A stretch of DNA of 6,357 bases from Bacteroidota bacterium. GTDB taxonomy: Bacteria > Bacteroidota > Bacteroidia > Bacteroidales > F082. The stretch is from assembly GCA_002686705.1 (NCBI GenBank), contig NYYH01000016.1, positions 92,589 through 98,945 of the forward strand, written 5' to 3'. Shown in pieces: positions 1 to 6,357 of the stretch. The position numbers and the translations under genes were made by a program. Numbering within the stretch: position 1 is the stretch's first letter; each line of letters opens with the position of its first letter. The notes beneath the pieces were generated by a model, which was not told the origin of the DNA, made no database searches, and saw only the letters and a program-made list of their open reading frames with translations.

Positions 1-765
1 AGATTCGAAAAAATACTGGTTCTCTTCCTGATTATTATCAGTTTCCCTTCATTTGCTCAGTTTGACACTGAACTACAAGACACTCTTGAAAATAAAATTC
101 TTTATAATCGAGAACAGACCTATGGTGTAATATTACATAACCTGGGTATTGGTGTTAGTTACCGTACAGGTAAGAGAATAACTTATTTTAAAACAAGAGT
201 ACTCGAATTCGAATTCGTTAGTATGAAATCCTACAAACAGGTTAAAATGATAAACCCGTACGTAGTAAACTCAAAACGTTATGTTTATGGGAAAAGCAAT
301 GATGCATTTTTCATCCGAGCAGGAGTTGTATGGAAAAAATTATTAAACAGAAAACCGTATTGGGGTGGTGTTGAAGTAAGATTTACTTACGGAGGTGGTC
401 TAACTCTTGGAATTGCAAAACCATACTATTTATATATTATTAAGGATATTTCAGGTTCAGGAGAAACATTTACTATAGTGCCTGAGCGTTATAATCCAAC
501 AAAACATTCTAATACTGATATTTATGGAAGAGCACCTTTTTCAAAAGGTTTTAATGAGATAACTGTTCACCCTGGAATACAACTTAAAACAGGATTGAAC
601 TTTGAATTTGGTACTCAAAGTACAAAGATTAAATCATTAGAAATTGGTGGTGCAATGGATATATTTCCAGCTGGTTTTACTATTATGTACTATGATGCGG
701 ATCAAATCTTCTTTCCAACCCTATATTTAGCTATCTCTTTTGGAAAACGATTTAATAAATATTAA
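1..765 (+). CDS. Secreted, probably outer-membrane beta-barrel-like conserved protein of Bacteroidota (5' end missing)
   Basis: The reading frame is open from base 1 to the TAA at 763-765, giving 254 visible residues. The first visible residues form most of a signal peptide: basic/polar RFEK, a hydrophobic core LVLFLIII, then SFPSFA before Q20. The true start is therefore probably only a few codons left of the window, and the ATG at 223 is internal. The mature part is rich in alternating aromatic and small residues (YGVILHNLGIGVSYR, LEFEFVSMK, NRKPYWGGVEVRFTYGGG, FPTLYLAISFGKRF), as expected of amphipathic beta-strands. It ends in a strand close to an aromatic residue, as outer-membrane barrels often do. 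The motifs YGVILHNLG, RKPYWGGVE and LGIAKPYYL resemble a conserved but uncharacterised family I know from Bacteroidales-type genomes; I recognise no enzymatic domain. The barrel assignment is inference. The gene is convergent with the T9SS genes and shares only the intervening terminator with them. Confidence 0.85.
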   Translation, partial: RFEKILVLFLIIISFPSFAQFDTELQDTLENKILYNREQTYGVILHNLGIGVSYRTGKRITYFKTRVLEFEFVSMKSYKQVKMINPYVVNSKRYVYGKSNDAFFIRAGVVWKKLLNRKPYWGGVEVRFTYGGGLTLGIAKPYYLYIIKDISGSGETFTIVPERYNPTKHSNTDIYGRAPFSKGFNEITVHPGIQLKTGLNFEFGTQSTKIKSLEIGGAMDIFPAGFTIMYYDADQIFFPTLYLAISFGKRFNKY

Positions 766-800
766 AAAAAGGTGCCCTAATTACAGAACACCTTTTTTTT
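764..800. terminator. Bidirectional Rho-independent terminator between convergent genes
   Basis: An A7-GGTG arm (764-774) pairs with CACC-T7 (789-799) across a 14-base loop (775-788). Read on the plus strand, the hairpin ends in a T8 run just after the stop of the 1-765 gene. Read on the minus strand, it ends in a T7 run 14 bases after the stop of the 814-3078 gene. The symmetry of the A and T tracts lets it serve both convergent genes. The G-C core is only four base pairs, so the strength depends on the long A/T extension. Confidence 0.8.
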
Positions 801-813
801 AAAGTTTCTCTTT

Positions 814-3078
814 TTATTGTATAACCAGTCGTTTTGTTACAACCTGTTCTTTATTACTTATCACTAAGTTGTAGGTTCCTTTTTGAATGTTGTCGATTGC
901 AATGGGTATGTAATTACTTCCAGACTGACAATTAACTTCTGTATTATAAATTAGCTTTCCGGTGATATCGACTACCTTTATCAAATAATTATCTGATCCA
1001 AAACTATCGATGTACAAGTTATACTCACCATTACCGGGATTTGGATAAATATTTACAGCATCACTATTAAATTGCTCATCAATTCCAATTGTACCTTCTG
1101 TTGTAAACGACCAGGTTTCACTCCATTCGGACAGATCAGCTCCAGCTATTCCACGTACCTTCCAGTAATATATAGTATTTTTATCCAAAGGTGCTTGACA
1201 CTGTATAGTTGGTTCATCAACTGTAAACATTTCAGGATTACTAAAGGTTTCATCAACATCAATCCAAAATTCATATTGAGATGCCCCCTCTACTTCAATC
1301 CATGTATAAACCGGACATGTAGTTACATCAACAGCTTCATTTTCCGGACTTTCAAGAACTATTGTATTAACTGTTGTAATGTTCCATACTTCCGACCAAT
1401 AGGAAATATCTAAAGCATGTTGAGCAGCAACCCTCCAATAATATTGTACTCCGAATATTAAATCATTAACCACTAGTGTATCTACTTCGGGTGCAAATGT
1501 TCTGGGTTGATTAAAATCTTCGTCATCATCAATTTCAAAAATATAGTTTGTTATGCCTTCATACTCATCCCACTCAAATTCAACTCTTAGGTCGGTTTCA
1601 GACGAATTTGAAGGAGAATCAAGTTCAGGAGACGCCTGCGTTGTAAACGACTTAACACCCGACCACATTGAAGTATCAACATCATGAATTGCACGAAGAT
1701 GATAGTAGTAGGTTTGTCCGAAAAATAAACCACTTAGTACCCAACTATCATCATCAGAAGGAATATCAAAAGTCTTCAAATCTGGGCTGTTGAACCCGTT
1801 ATCCGCTTTCCTAATCATTATTCCATCATCTCCAACCACTAGGCCGTTATCTCCAGTAATCATTACGCCCTGCAAATCTTCGCTCACACCTGAAGTAACT
1901 TCATTCCAAGCTCCGTTAAACATGAGCATAGTTCCACTAGCACCAACAGCATAACCATTCATACCAACGAAACTAAGTCCGTACAAGTTTTTACTTGTAC
2001 CTGACTCTTCTTCATACCAGAATACTCCATCCCACCGAAATATCTTACCACTTTTACTAGCAGTCCAGCCAGTATTTTCATCAATCATGGCTATAGCATA
2101 ATGGTCTTTATTACCAATTTCATTGGCAAACCAATCAGATCCATCATAATTAACAACAATTTTCCCAAGACCACAAGCCCATATATTTGACGCATCTAGC
2201 ATTACAACATCATATAAGTCATTATCATCTCCTGTAGCTGCAGTCTCCCAGGTTCCGGTGTTGTAAACAACAACTTCGCCACCTTCTCCGACAACTACTC
2301 CGTTATCTGCATCAGCAAAACTTACTCCTAATAGATTTTCTGTTGTACCAGCATCAAGAGATGTCCATGTTGTGCCATCATAGTACAAAACTGTTCCGGC
2401 ATCACCAACAGCGTAACCATTTGAAGAATCAACAAAAGTAACCCCATTAAGGTTTTCAACTGTTCCTACATCCATTGTTGTCCATCCTGTACCGTCGTTA
2501 TGAAGCATTGTTCCATTAGCACCTACAGCCCACATATCGTCGTTATCAACAATATAGCTGCCATTAATACTAGAAGTTACACCTGAGGGTTCAAAATTCC
2601 AGGCATAAACTGTATCTACCTGCATCTGATAACCCGAAATTCCGGTTACTTCGTCCCAGGTTATTTCTGGATTAACATATTCCTCATCGCCATCATTTGG
2701 TTTATCCATTGTTACGGTCCAAAGAACTGTAAACGACCATGCATCAGACCAATCAGAAGCTATGTCTTCATCGTATGCTCTCACTCTCCAATAATATGTA
2801 CCACCAAATAGTAAGTAACTCATTGCTTGTGCAGTTACATCGGTACGAGGAAAGGTTACGGCATCTGTAAACTCAGAGTTAGTTGCAATTTGCACCTCAT
2901 ATGTAATTTCAAGCGTACCTCCTGTAACAGCATTCCAATCGAGTACTACATCAGGCATCTGTTCAGTCTCTAAATCATCCGGAGCGTTAAGAGTAGGAGC
3001 ATAAATTTTTGATTGTCCAAAAACTGATATTGAAAACAATAACAGAACTAAACTAAGAATTGAATAAATATTTTTCAT
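814..3078 (-). CDS. T9SS cargo protein: four fibronectin-III-like domains, with a seven-repeat propeller inserted in the second, and a type A sorting domain
   Basis: The 754-residue product starts with a signal peptide (1-21, MKNIYSILSL..VFG, mature end at Q22). FN3-like domain 1 covers about 23-118, ending YYWRVRAYD..WSDAWSFT. FN3-like domain 2 is split between about 121-156 and 426-480. Domain 3 spans about 482-570 and domain 4 about 572-660. Each domain ends YYWRV/YYYHL, then WS and SFTT or a variant, and two carry acidic loops (IDDDEDF, IDVDETF). Between the halves of domain 2, residues 157-425 hold seven YCF48-like propeller repeats (GV.F.D..GYAVG..GT.L.YDG..W). Residues 672-754 are a T9SS type A C-terminal domain (NIYPNP at 676-681, DITGKLIY, KGTYNLVI, terminal KRLVIQ). 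The protein is predicted to be exported by Sec and T9SS to the cell surface. No catalytic motif is visible, so adhesion or ligand binding is inferred. It lies 26 bp behind the upstream T9SS gene and is probably cotranscribed with it. The sequence before the ATG (TTCTGCGAAT) has no Shine-Dalgarno motif. Confidence 0.93.
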   Translation of the reverse strand: MKNIYSILSLVLLLFSISVFGQSKIYAPTLNAPDDLETEQMPDVVLDWNAVTGGTLEITYEVQIATNSEFTDAVTFPRTDVTAQAMSYLLFGGTYYWRVRAYDEDIASDWSDAWSFTVLWTVTMDKPNDGDEEYVNPEITWDEVTGISGYQMQVDTVYAWNFEPSGVTSSINGSYIVDNDDMWAVGANGTMLHNDGTGWTTMDVGTVENLNGVTFVDSSNGYAVGDAGTVLYYDGTTWTSLDAGTTENLLGVSFADADNGVVVGEGGEVVVYNTGTWETAATGDDNDLYDVVMLDASNIWACGLGKIVVNYDGSDWFANEIGNKDHYAIAMIDENTGWTASKSGKIFRWDGVFWYEEESGTSKNLYGLSFVGMNGYAVGASGTMLMFNGAWNEVTSGVSEDLQGVMITGDNGLVVGDDGIMIRKADNGFNSPDLKTFDIPSDDDSWVLSGLFFGQTYYYHLRAIHDVDTSMWSGVKSFTTQASPELDSPSNSSETDLRVEFEWDEYEGITNYIFEIDDDEDFNQPRTFAPEVDTLVVNDLIFGVQYYWRVAAQHALDISYWSEVWNITTVNTIVLESPENEAVDVTTCPVYTWIEVEGASQYEFWIDVDETFSNPEMFTVDEPTIQCQAPLDKNTIYYWKVRGIAGADLSEWSETWSFTTEGTIGIDEQFNSDAVNIYPNPGNGEYNLYIDSFGSDNYLIKVVDITGKLIYNTEVNCQSGSNYIPIAIDNIQKGTYNLVISNKEQVVTKRLVIQ
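1804..2601 (-). repeat. Seven tandem propeller-blade repeats inside the 754-residue T9SS protein
   Basis: The units are about 37-40 residues (roughly 115 bp), with starts near residues 173, 213, 252, 291, 329, 368 and 405. Their common pattern is hydrophobic-x-F/I-x-D-x-x-N-G-[YVW]-x-V-G-x-x-G-x-[VM]-x-x-Y-[DN]-G-x-x-W. This resembles the YCF48/BNR-like propeller family. The last unit stops after the G-x-M-I-R strand and lacks the W..SG..E.L.G strand. A matching piece (W160, then SGVTSSING) precedes the first unit, suggesting ring closure by strand exchange. Some similarity persists in DNA: related 20-base stretches that begin gttcc and end in cagc occur at 1931-1950, 2393-2412 and 2510-2529, in blades 6, 2 and 1. 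This suggests fairly recent internal duplication. Confidence 0.8.
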
Positions 3079-3104
3079 ATTCGCAGAATTTTAAATAAAT
3101 ATGA

Positions 3105-6041
3105 TTAATTAGCAATGAATTTTTGTGAATAAATATCTGAACCAATAACAACCTGAACAATATAAGTACCATTATTCAAACCAGAAACGTCTAGATCAAA
3201 TTCATTCATTCCCCTTTTAACATTATTTGTTGTTGACAGAACTTTTCGTCCTGCAAGGTCATAAACAAAAATATCCGCAGTAGAATTAATGAAAGCTTCA
3301 AGCTTAATAGTAGCATATGTGGTTACCGGATTTGGGTAAATTATTAGATCAAGAATATTAGTATTTTGATTGTTATAAATTTCTTCTAATCCAACAGTTT
3401 TTTGAAATACGTTGCATCGTAACAAGCCTCTTCCAAAAGTAGCAGCATAAATTACACCGTAATTATCTGTGCCAGGAAATGGTATTTTTATTATTTCATT
3501 TCCATTGATTAAAATAACTGTATCAGCTGTTTTTGATACAATTTGCTGTTGTAACTGAAATACTTGTACACTACCCATTAGGCTGTCTTGTTTTATCCAA
3601 TTTGGTGATGACGCATGAATATTTTCAGTAACAAAAATTCCATGTTCAGTTCCGATAATTCCTAAATCAGTGTTAGTCATCTCTATAACTGAAGAGTATA
3701 CTGGCATTTGTGGTAAATTGCCCTGACGTGATTCGAAAACGGGAACTTCATCAAGTGCGTTCTCACTATAAAGTACATAATAATCATTGCCATAGTTTCC
3801 TAAAGTAATCATAACATTTGCAGGATTATCAGGATCAATGGCAACAGACGTAACAACTTGAGTGATAGGATCAGATGTTCCAGGAACGTATAATGGGATT
3901 TCTTGAGTTGAGACAATACATTCAGGACTATTTACATCGGCACGATCATAATTATAAGCAAGTGCAAGATTTGATATTCTGTACAATTTTCCATCACGAG
4001 TTCCAACAAATACATGATTTGCATCAGAAGAATACGAGATACATTGAGAGGCACCTACCAGACCCACAGTATTATTTGAAACCTCGAACCACTCAGGAGT
4101 TTTTTCAAACCGATGTAGTTCATTAGTCATATATACTTTGTTAAATGTTGCAATAAAGTATCTGGAAGAAACAATATCCTTAACTAAGATTGAGTCCCCA
4201 GGCATAAGTGTAACATTTGCTGGAGTTGTATAATAAAAAGGCTGACCACTATTTTTACTTTGCACTTGTATTCTTGTTCCACCAGTGATTTCTGCCTTGG
4301 CATAGTACCATAAAGAATCGCGGCTGTTTTCATTATTAAAACTTTCCCAAAGAGCCATTGGTGTATTAAAAAAGTTCGCAGCAAGGCTAAGGTCATCTAT
4401 AAATTGTGTAGAATAATTTGCGCCACCGTCTTCAGATCGTCTTAAATCTGCGTCAACATCACTTACAACCAATACATTTCTGTCAATCAATGATACCACA
4501 CAAGCACCACCATCACCTCCTAAGATCATTTCACCTTGTTTCGTAGTATTTCCATCACCAGTAATTAAAATTGTTCCATTATCCTGAGCTCCACCGAGAA
4601 CATAATTTCCTATTCCAGATGGCCCAATATTATAGAACTGGGTAGTAAAATAGTTTCTGTTACTTCCTTCAAAAACATATTCGCCTTCAACAATAGAACC
4701 AATTGCCACTCCACCATCGGTACCAACCATAAATGTATTGTTACTGCCTGGCTGGAAAACATAGGCATGATGATCAACATGTAGATAATTTGGGAAGAAG
4801 GGGGGGAAAATTGCAGTAGATATACTTGACCATCCAAAAAATCCGGTTTCTTGAATTTTTCTACCATCCCAAGCATCAACACCACCTAAAATAATCCTAT
4901 CTGGATCTTCAGGAAATACAGCCAAGGCATTATCATATACACCTTGCCCACTAAAAATCGAGATTGAAGGTGATCCGGGTTGAATAATTCTCCAGTTCAA
5001 ACCCTTATCATCAGACCGATAAATATTATAAAGTGAACCGTCGTTATCAACAACAGAAGCATATAATACATTTGGATCAGATGGTGCGAACGCAAATTCA
5101 ATTCGACCAACATCTTCCGAAGGTAAACTTACTGAATCACCAGTTGACCTGTTAACAAAGGCATCAACATCTCCAGATGTCGAAATATAGCAAGAGTTGT
5201 CAATACAGGCAACAATAGCTCCATCAGAAGAAACCTGTACGTCAAACGAATTCATAACCAATTCAGCCCCAGACGTATCTTTTGCAACTGACCAGGAATT
5301 ACCACCATCGGTTGAGTATTTTAATCCTGAATTTGTGGCTGCGAATAAACTTCCACTATTTAGGTTTACTGCGAGTTCATTAATAAATGCCCAATCGCTA
5401 TTAGCATCATTGAATTGAGGCTGAGTAGATGGGATAAGTGTAAAATTGTTACCATCAGTTGATTTAAAGATACCTTGTCCCATAAAACCTCCAGTAAAGC
5501 CCATTTCTTCAAGTCCTGACATTGTTTCCGCTGCAAAGCTTTCTCCTGTTCCTGCATAAATAGTACCGCCAGCGTCTTGCTGCATACATGTTACATTTAA
5601 GTTGTAACTTTCACTATTTATTTTTTGCCAGCTAATTCCAACATTCTCTGATTTCCAAATACCACCCGAAACACCAGCTGCATAAAGAGTTTTTGCCGTT
5701 GCATCCTGGTTGTCGAACATAATTGCTCTTGTTCTACCTCCAAAATTATCAGGACCTAATTGTCTCCATGTCAAGTTAACAAAAGACCGAGATTCTTCAA
5801 AATCTTTTAATTGATCTTGTACCCTGTTTAGATATTCCGGTGCAATTACACCAGTGGTTTGGTTATTACGAATTAAAGCAATATACTCCACTGAGGGCTT
5901 AATTCCATATACCAACGATTCATTATCGCTTGATCGAGGTATGTATTTTGATTCACTCTGACTGTTTGAAAAGCCAAAGATTATTCCTCCTAATACTATG
6001 GATATCAATGCTAAACTTAAAGGTAAATTTTTTCGTTTCAT
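3105..6041 (-). CDS. T9SS cargo protein with Asp-box (BNR/sortilin-like) beta-propeller and type A sorting domain
   Basis: The product has 978 residues. An N-terminal basic stretch (MKRKN) and a hydrophobic segment (about 6-23) form a signal peptide, with likely cleavage before Q28. Residues 88-95 (FVNLTWRQ) followed by LGPDNFGGRTRAI open the propeller as in many Bacteroidota homologues. Asp-box-like motifs are SENVGISW (131-138), STDGGNSW (243-250), SDDKGLNW (343-350) and SEDGGANY (536-543), plus a shortened STDGNNF (194-200). Family landmarks are HVDHHA (421-426), GTDGGVAIG (from 440), GGAQDNG (483-489) and GGDGG (508-512). Residues about 896-978 form a T9SS type A sorting domain (IYPNP at 901-905, VYDLAGRKV, NNGTYIVQV, terminal QKFIAN). 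Surface location is therefore expected. The fold resembles sialidase and VPS10/sortilin propellers, but I see no sialidase FRIP-type motif, so a hydrolase name is not justified. It is the first gene of a probable two-gene operon. Start choice rests on the signal peptide directly after ATG 6041-6039. Confidence 0.93.
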   Translation of the reverse strand: MKRKNLPLSLALISIVLGGIIFGFSNSQSESKYIPRSSDNESLVYGIKPSVEYIALIRNNQTTGVIAPEYLNRVQDQLKDFEESRSFVNLTWRQLGPDNFGGRTRAIMFDNQDATAKTLYAAGVSGGIWKSENVGISWQKINSESYNLNVTCMQQDAGGTIYAGTGESFAAETMSGLEEMGFTGGFMGQGIFKSTDGNNFTLIPSTQPQFNDANSDWAFINELAVNLNSGSLFAATNSGLKYSTDGGNSWSVAKDTSGAELVMNSFDVQVSSDGAIVACIDNSCYISTSGDVDAFVNRSTGDSVSLPSEDVGRIEFAFAPSDPNVLYASVVDNDGSLYNIYRSDDKGLNWRIIQPGSPSISIFSGQGVYDNALAVFPEDPDRIILGGVDAWDGRKIQETGFFGWSSISTAIFPPFFPNYLHVDHHAYVFQPGSNNTFMVGTDGGVAIGSIVEGEYVFEGSNRNYFTTQFYNIGPSGIGNYVLGGAQDNGTILITGDGNTTKQGEMILGGDGGACVVSLIDRNVLVVSDVDADLRRSEDGGANYSTQFIDDLSLAANFFNTPMALWESFNNENSRDSLWYYAKAEITGGTRIQVQSKNSGQPFYYTTPANVTLMPGDSILVKDIVSSRYFIATFNKVYMTNELHRFEKTPEWFEVSNNTVGLVGASQCISYSSDANHVFVGTRDGKLYRISNLALAYNYDRADVNSPECIVSTQEIPLYVPGTSDPITQVVTSVAIDPDNPANVMITLGNYGNDYYVLYSENALDEVPVFESRQGNLPQMPVYSSVIEMTNTDLGIIGTEHGIFVTENIHASSPNWIKQDSLMGSVQVFQLQQQIVSKTADTVILINGNEIIKIPFPGTDNYGVIYAATFGRGLLRCNVFQKTVGLEEIYNNQNTNILDLIIYPNPVTTYATIKLEAFINSTADIFVYDLAGRKVLSTTNNVKRGMNEFDLDVSGLNNGTYIVQVVIGSDIYSQKFIAN

Positions 6042-6058
6042 GCTTTATAACTTTATAA
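6042..6058 (-). promoter_or_regulatory. Ribosome-binding region without Shine-Dalgarno, made of a tandem 8-base repeat
   Basis: On the minus strand the bases just before the ATG read TTATAAAG twice in tandem (6051-6058 and 6043-6050), then one C. There is no AGGAG-like element. An A-rich, SD-less start region is normal for Bacteroidota, where A residues just upstream of the start promote initiation. Whether the duplication matters is unknown. Confidence 0.4.
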
Positions 6059-6184
6059 TGCTAATTATTATGAATTCACATTTTAGAACGCACAATTTAC
6101 AGCTTTTCTTTAAAATGAAATAATATTATTAAAAAAAATAATAAACAAGTAATTAATTATGCCTCTAAACTGTAACTCTATTGA

Positions 6185-6212
6185 CAAATTTACACTAGCA
6201 TAAGGTTGCAAA
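6185..6212 (-). promoter_or_regulatory. Possible Bacteroidota-type promoter for the two-gene T9SS operon
   Basis: On the minus strand TAAATTTG (6192 to 6185) matches the TAnnTTTG -7 box of the primary sigma factor in this phylum. A TTTG (6212 to 6209) lies upstream as a -33 element, with a 16-base gap that is slightly short. Transcription would start near 6178, leaving a leader of about 137 bases before the ATG at 6041. The element sits downstream of the rRNA terminator, so it could give the operon its own start. The match is short in A+T-rich DNA, so chance is a real alternative. Confidence 0.38.
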
Positions 6213-6241
6213 TATGATGTAAAAGTGAGTATATGGGCAAT

Positions 6242-6274
6242 AAAAAAGCCCCATACAGAAGAGTACGGGGCTTT
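6242..6274 (-). terminator. Rho-independent terminator of the rRNA operon
   Basis: Read on the minus strand, AAAGCCCCGTAC (6274-6263) pairs with GTATGGGGCTTT (6256-6245) across a six-base loop (6262-6257), followed by a run of T ending at 6242. One pair is a G-U wobble in the minus-strand RNA but an A-C mismatch in the plus-strand RNA, which supports minus-strand use. It begins about 11 bases after the estimated 5S 3' end, the expected place for the end of an rRNA operon. Confidence 0.88.
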
Positions 6275-6284
6275 AAATAAAATC

Positions 6285-6357
6285 TTTGGCGATGACCTAC
6301 TTTTCCACCTGGTATGGCAGTATCATTGGCGCTGGCAGGCTTAACTTCTCTGTTCGG
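6285..6357 (-). rRNA. rrf: 5S ribosomal RNA, 3' part (5' part beyond the window)
   Basis: The reverse complement begins CCGAACAGAGAAGTTAAGCC, the highly conserved loop B/helix III region of bacterial 5S rRNA. It continues through GCCAGCGCC..GATACTGCC..ACCAGGTGG to AGTAGGTCATCGCC, the helix I 3' strand. About 73 of the usual 110-120 bases are present. The exact 3' end is estimated, since the partner 5' strand of helix I is not visible. The 16S and 23S genes would be expected further right. Confidence 0.93.

Noticed and set aside
205..216. Double GAATTC in tandem
   Set aside because: It simply encodes Glu-Phe-Glu-Phe in a predicted beta-strand of the left gene; no sign of a cloning junction or a mobile element.
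223..225. ATG at 223 as the start of the left gene
   Set aside because: The frame is open upstream to base 1 and encodes a clear signal peptide followed by residues that continue the mature protein, so this Met is internal.
1072..1413. Open frame on the plus strand
   Set aside because: It lies wholly antisense to the FN3/sorting-domain region of the minus-strand gene and has a low-complexity Cys/Phe/Ile-rich translation with no family resemblance.
1102..2737. Ten-base TGTAAACGAC at 1102-1111, 1642-1651 and 2728-2737 as a possible regulatory repeat
   Set aside because: Each copy encodes the Ser-Phe-Thr near the end of an FN3-like domain, so protein-level repetition explains it.
3875..5557. 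Several open frames of 63-91 codons on both strands
   Set aside because: All are inside the 978-residue gene in other frames, with no start context or recognisable domains; the main frame has family motifs throughout.
6119..6150. Palindrome AATAATATTATT followed by A8 and TAATAA, as a terminator or riboswitch
   Set aside because: The stems contain only A-T pairs in an A+T-rich leader, and no conserved riboswitch core is visible.
1..6357. CRISPR arrays, tRNA genes, insertion sequences or attachment sites
   Set aside because: No regular spaced repeats, tRNA-like cloverleaf, transposase motif or terminal inverted repeats were seen on either strand.

Overview
The window is A+T-rich DNA from a member of the Bacteroidota. 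Two large proteins carry C-terminal type A sorting domains of the type IX secretion system (T9SS), which is confined to this phylum and its close relatives. Three signal peptides end just before a glutamine, a Bacteroidota habit. A possible promoter fits the Bacteroidota TAnnTTTG -7 box, and no gene start has a Shine-Dalgarno sequence. The conserved outer-membrane-type protein at the left edge looks like those of Bacteroidales/Marinilabiliales relatives, but I cannot fix the order or genus.

Layout from left to right. Positions 1-765 (+) hold the 3' part of a gene for a secreted, probably outer-membrane, beta-rich protein; its start lies just outside the window. A strong bidirectional hairpin (764-800) separates it from the convergent block. 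Positions 814-3078 (-) encode a 754-residue T9SS cargo with four fibronectin-III-like domains and a seven-repeat beta-propeller. Positions 3105-6041 (-) encode a 978-residue T9SS cargo with an Asp-box (BNR/sortilin-like) propeller. Positions 6042-6240 are a non-coding leader/promoter region. Positions 6242-6274 are the terminator of an rRNA operon, and 6285-6357 are the 3' part of its 5S rRNA (-), cut by the window edge.

The two T9SS genes are only 26 bp apart, in the same direction, and probably form one transcript initiated downstream of the rRNA terminator. Both products should cross the inner membrane by Sec, cross the outer membrane by T9SS, and be anchored on or released from the surface. 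Neither shows a convincing catalytic site, so adhesion, scaffolding or ligand binding is more likely than enzymatic activity, but no specific function can be assigned.

The most interesting point is the architecture of the 754-residue protein. Its propeller appears to be inserted inside the second fibronectin-III-like domain, whose two halves align well with the uninterrupted neighbouring domains.
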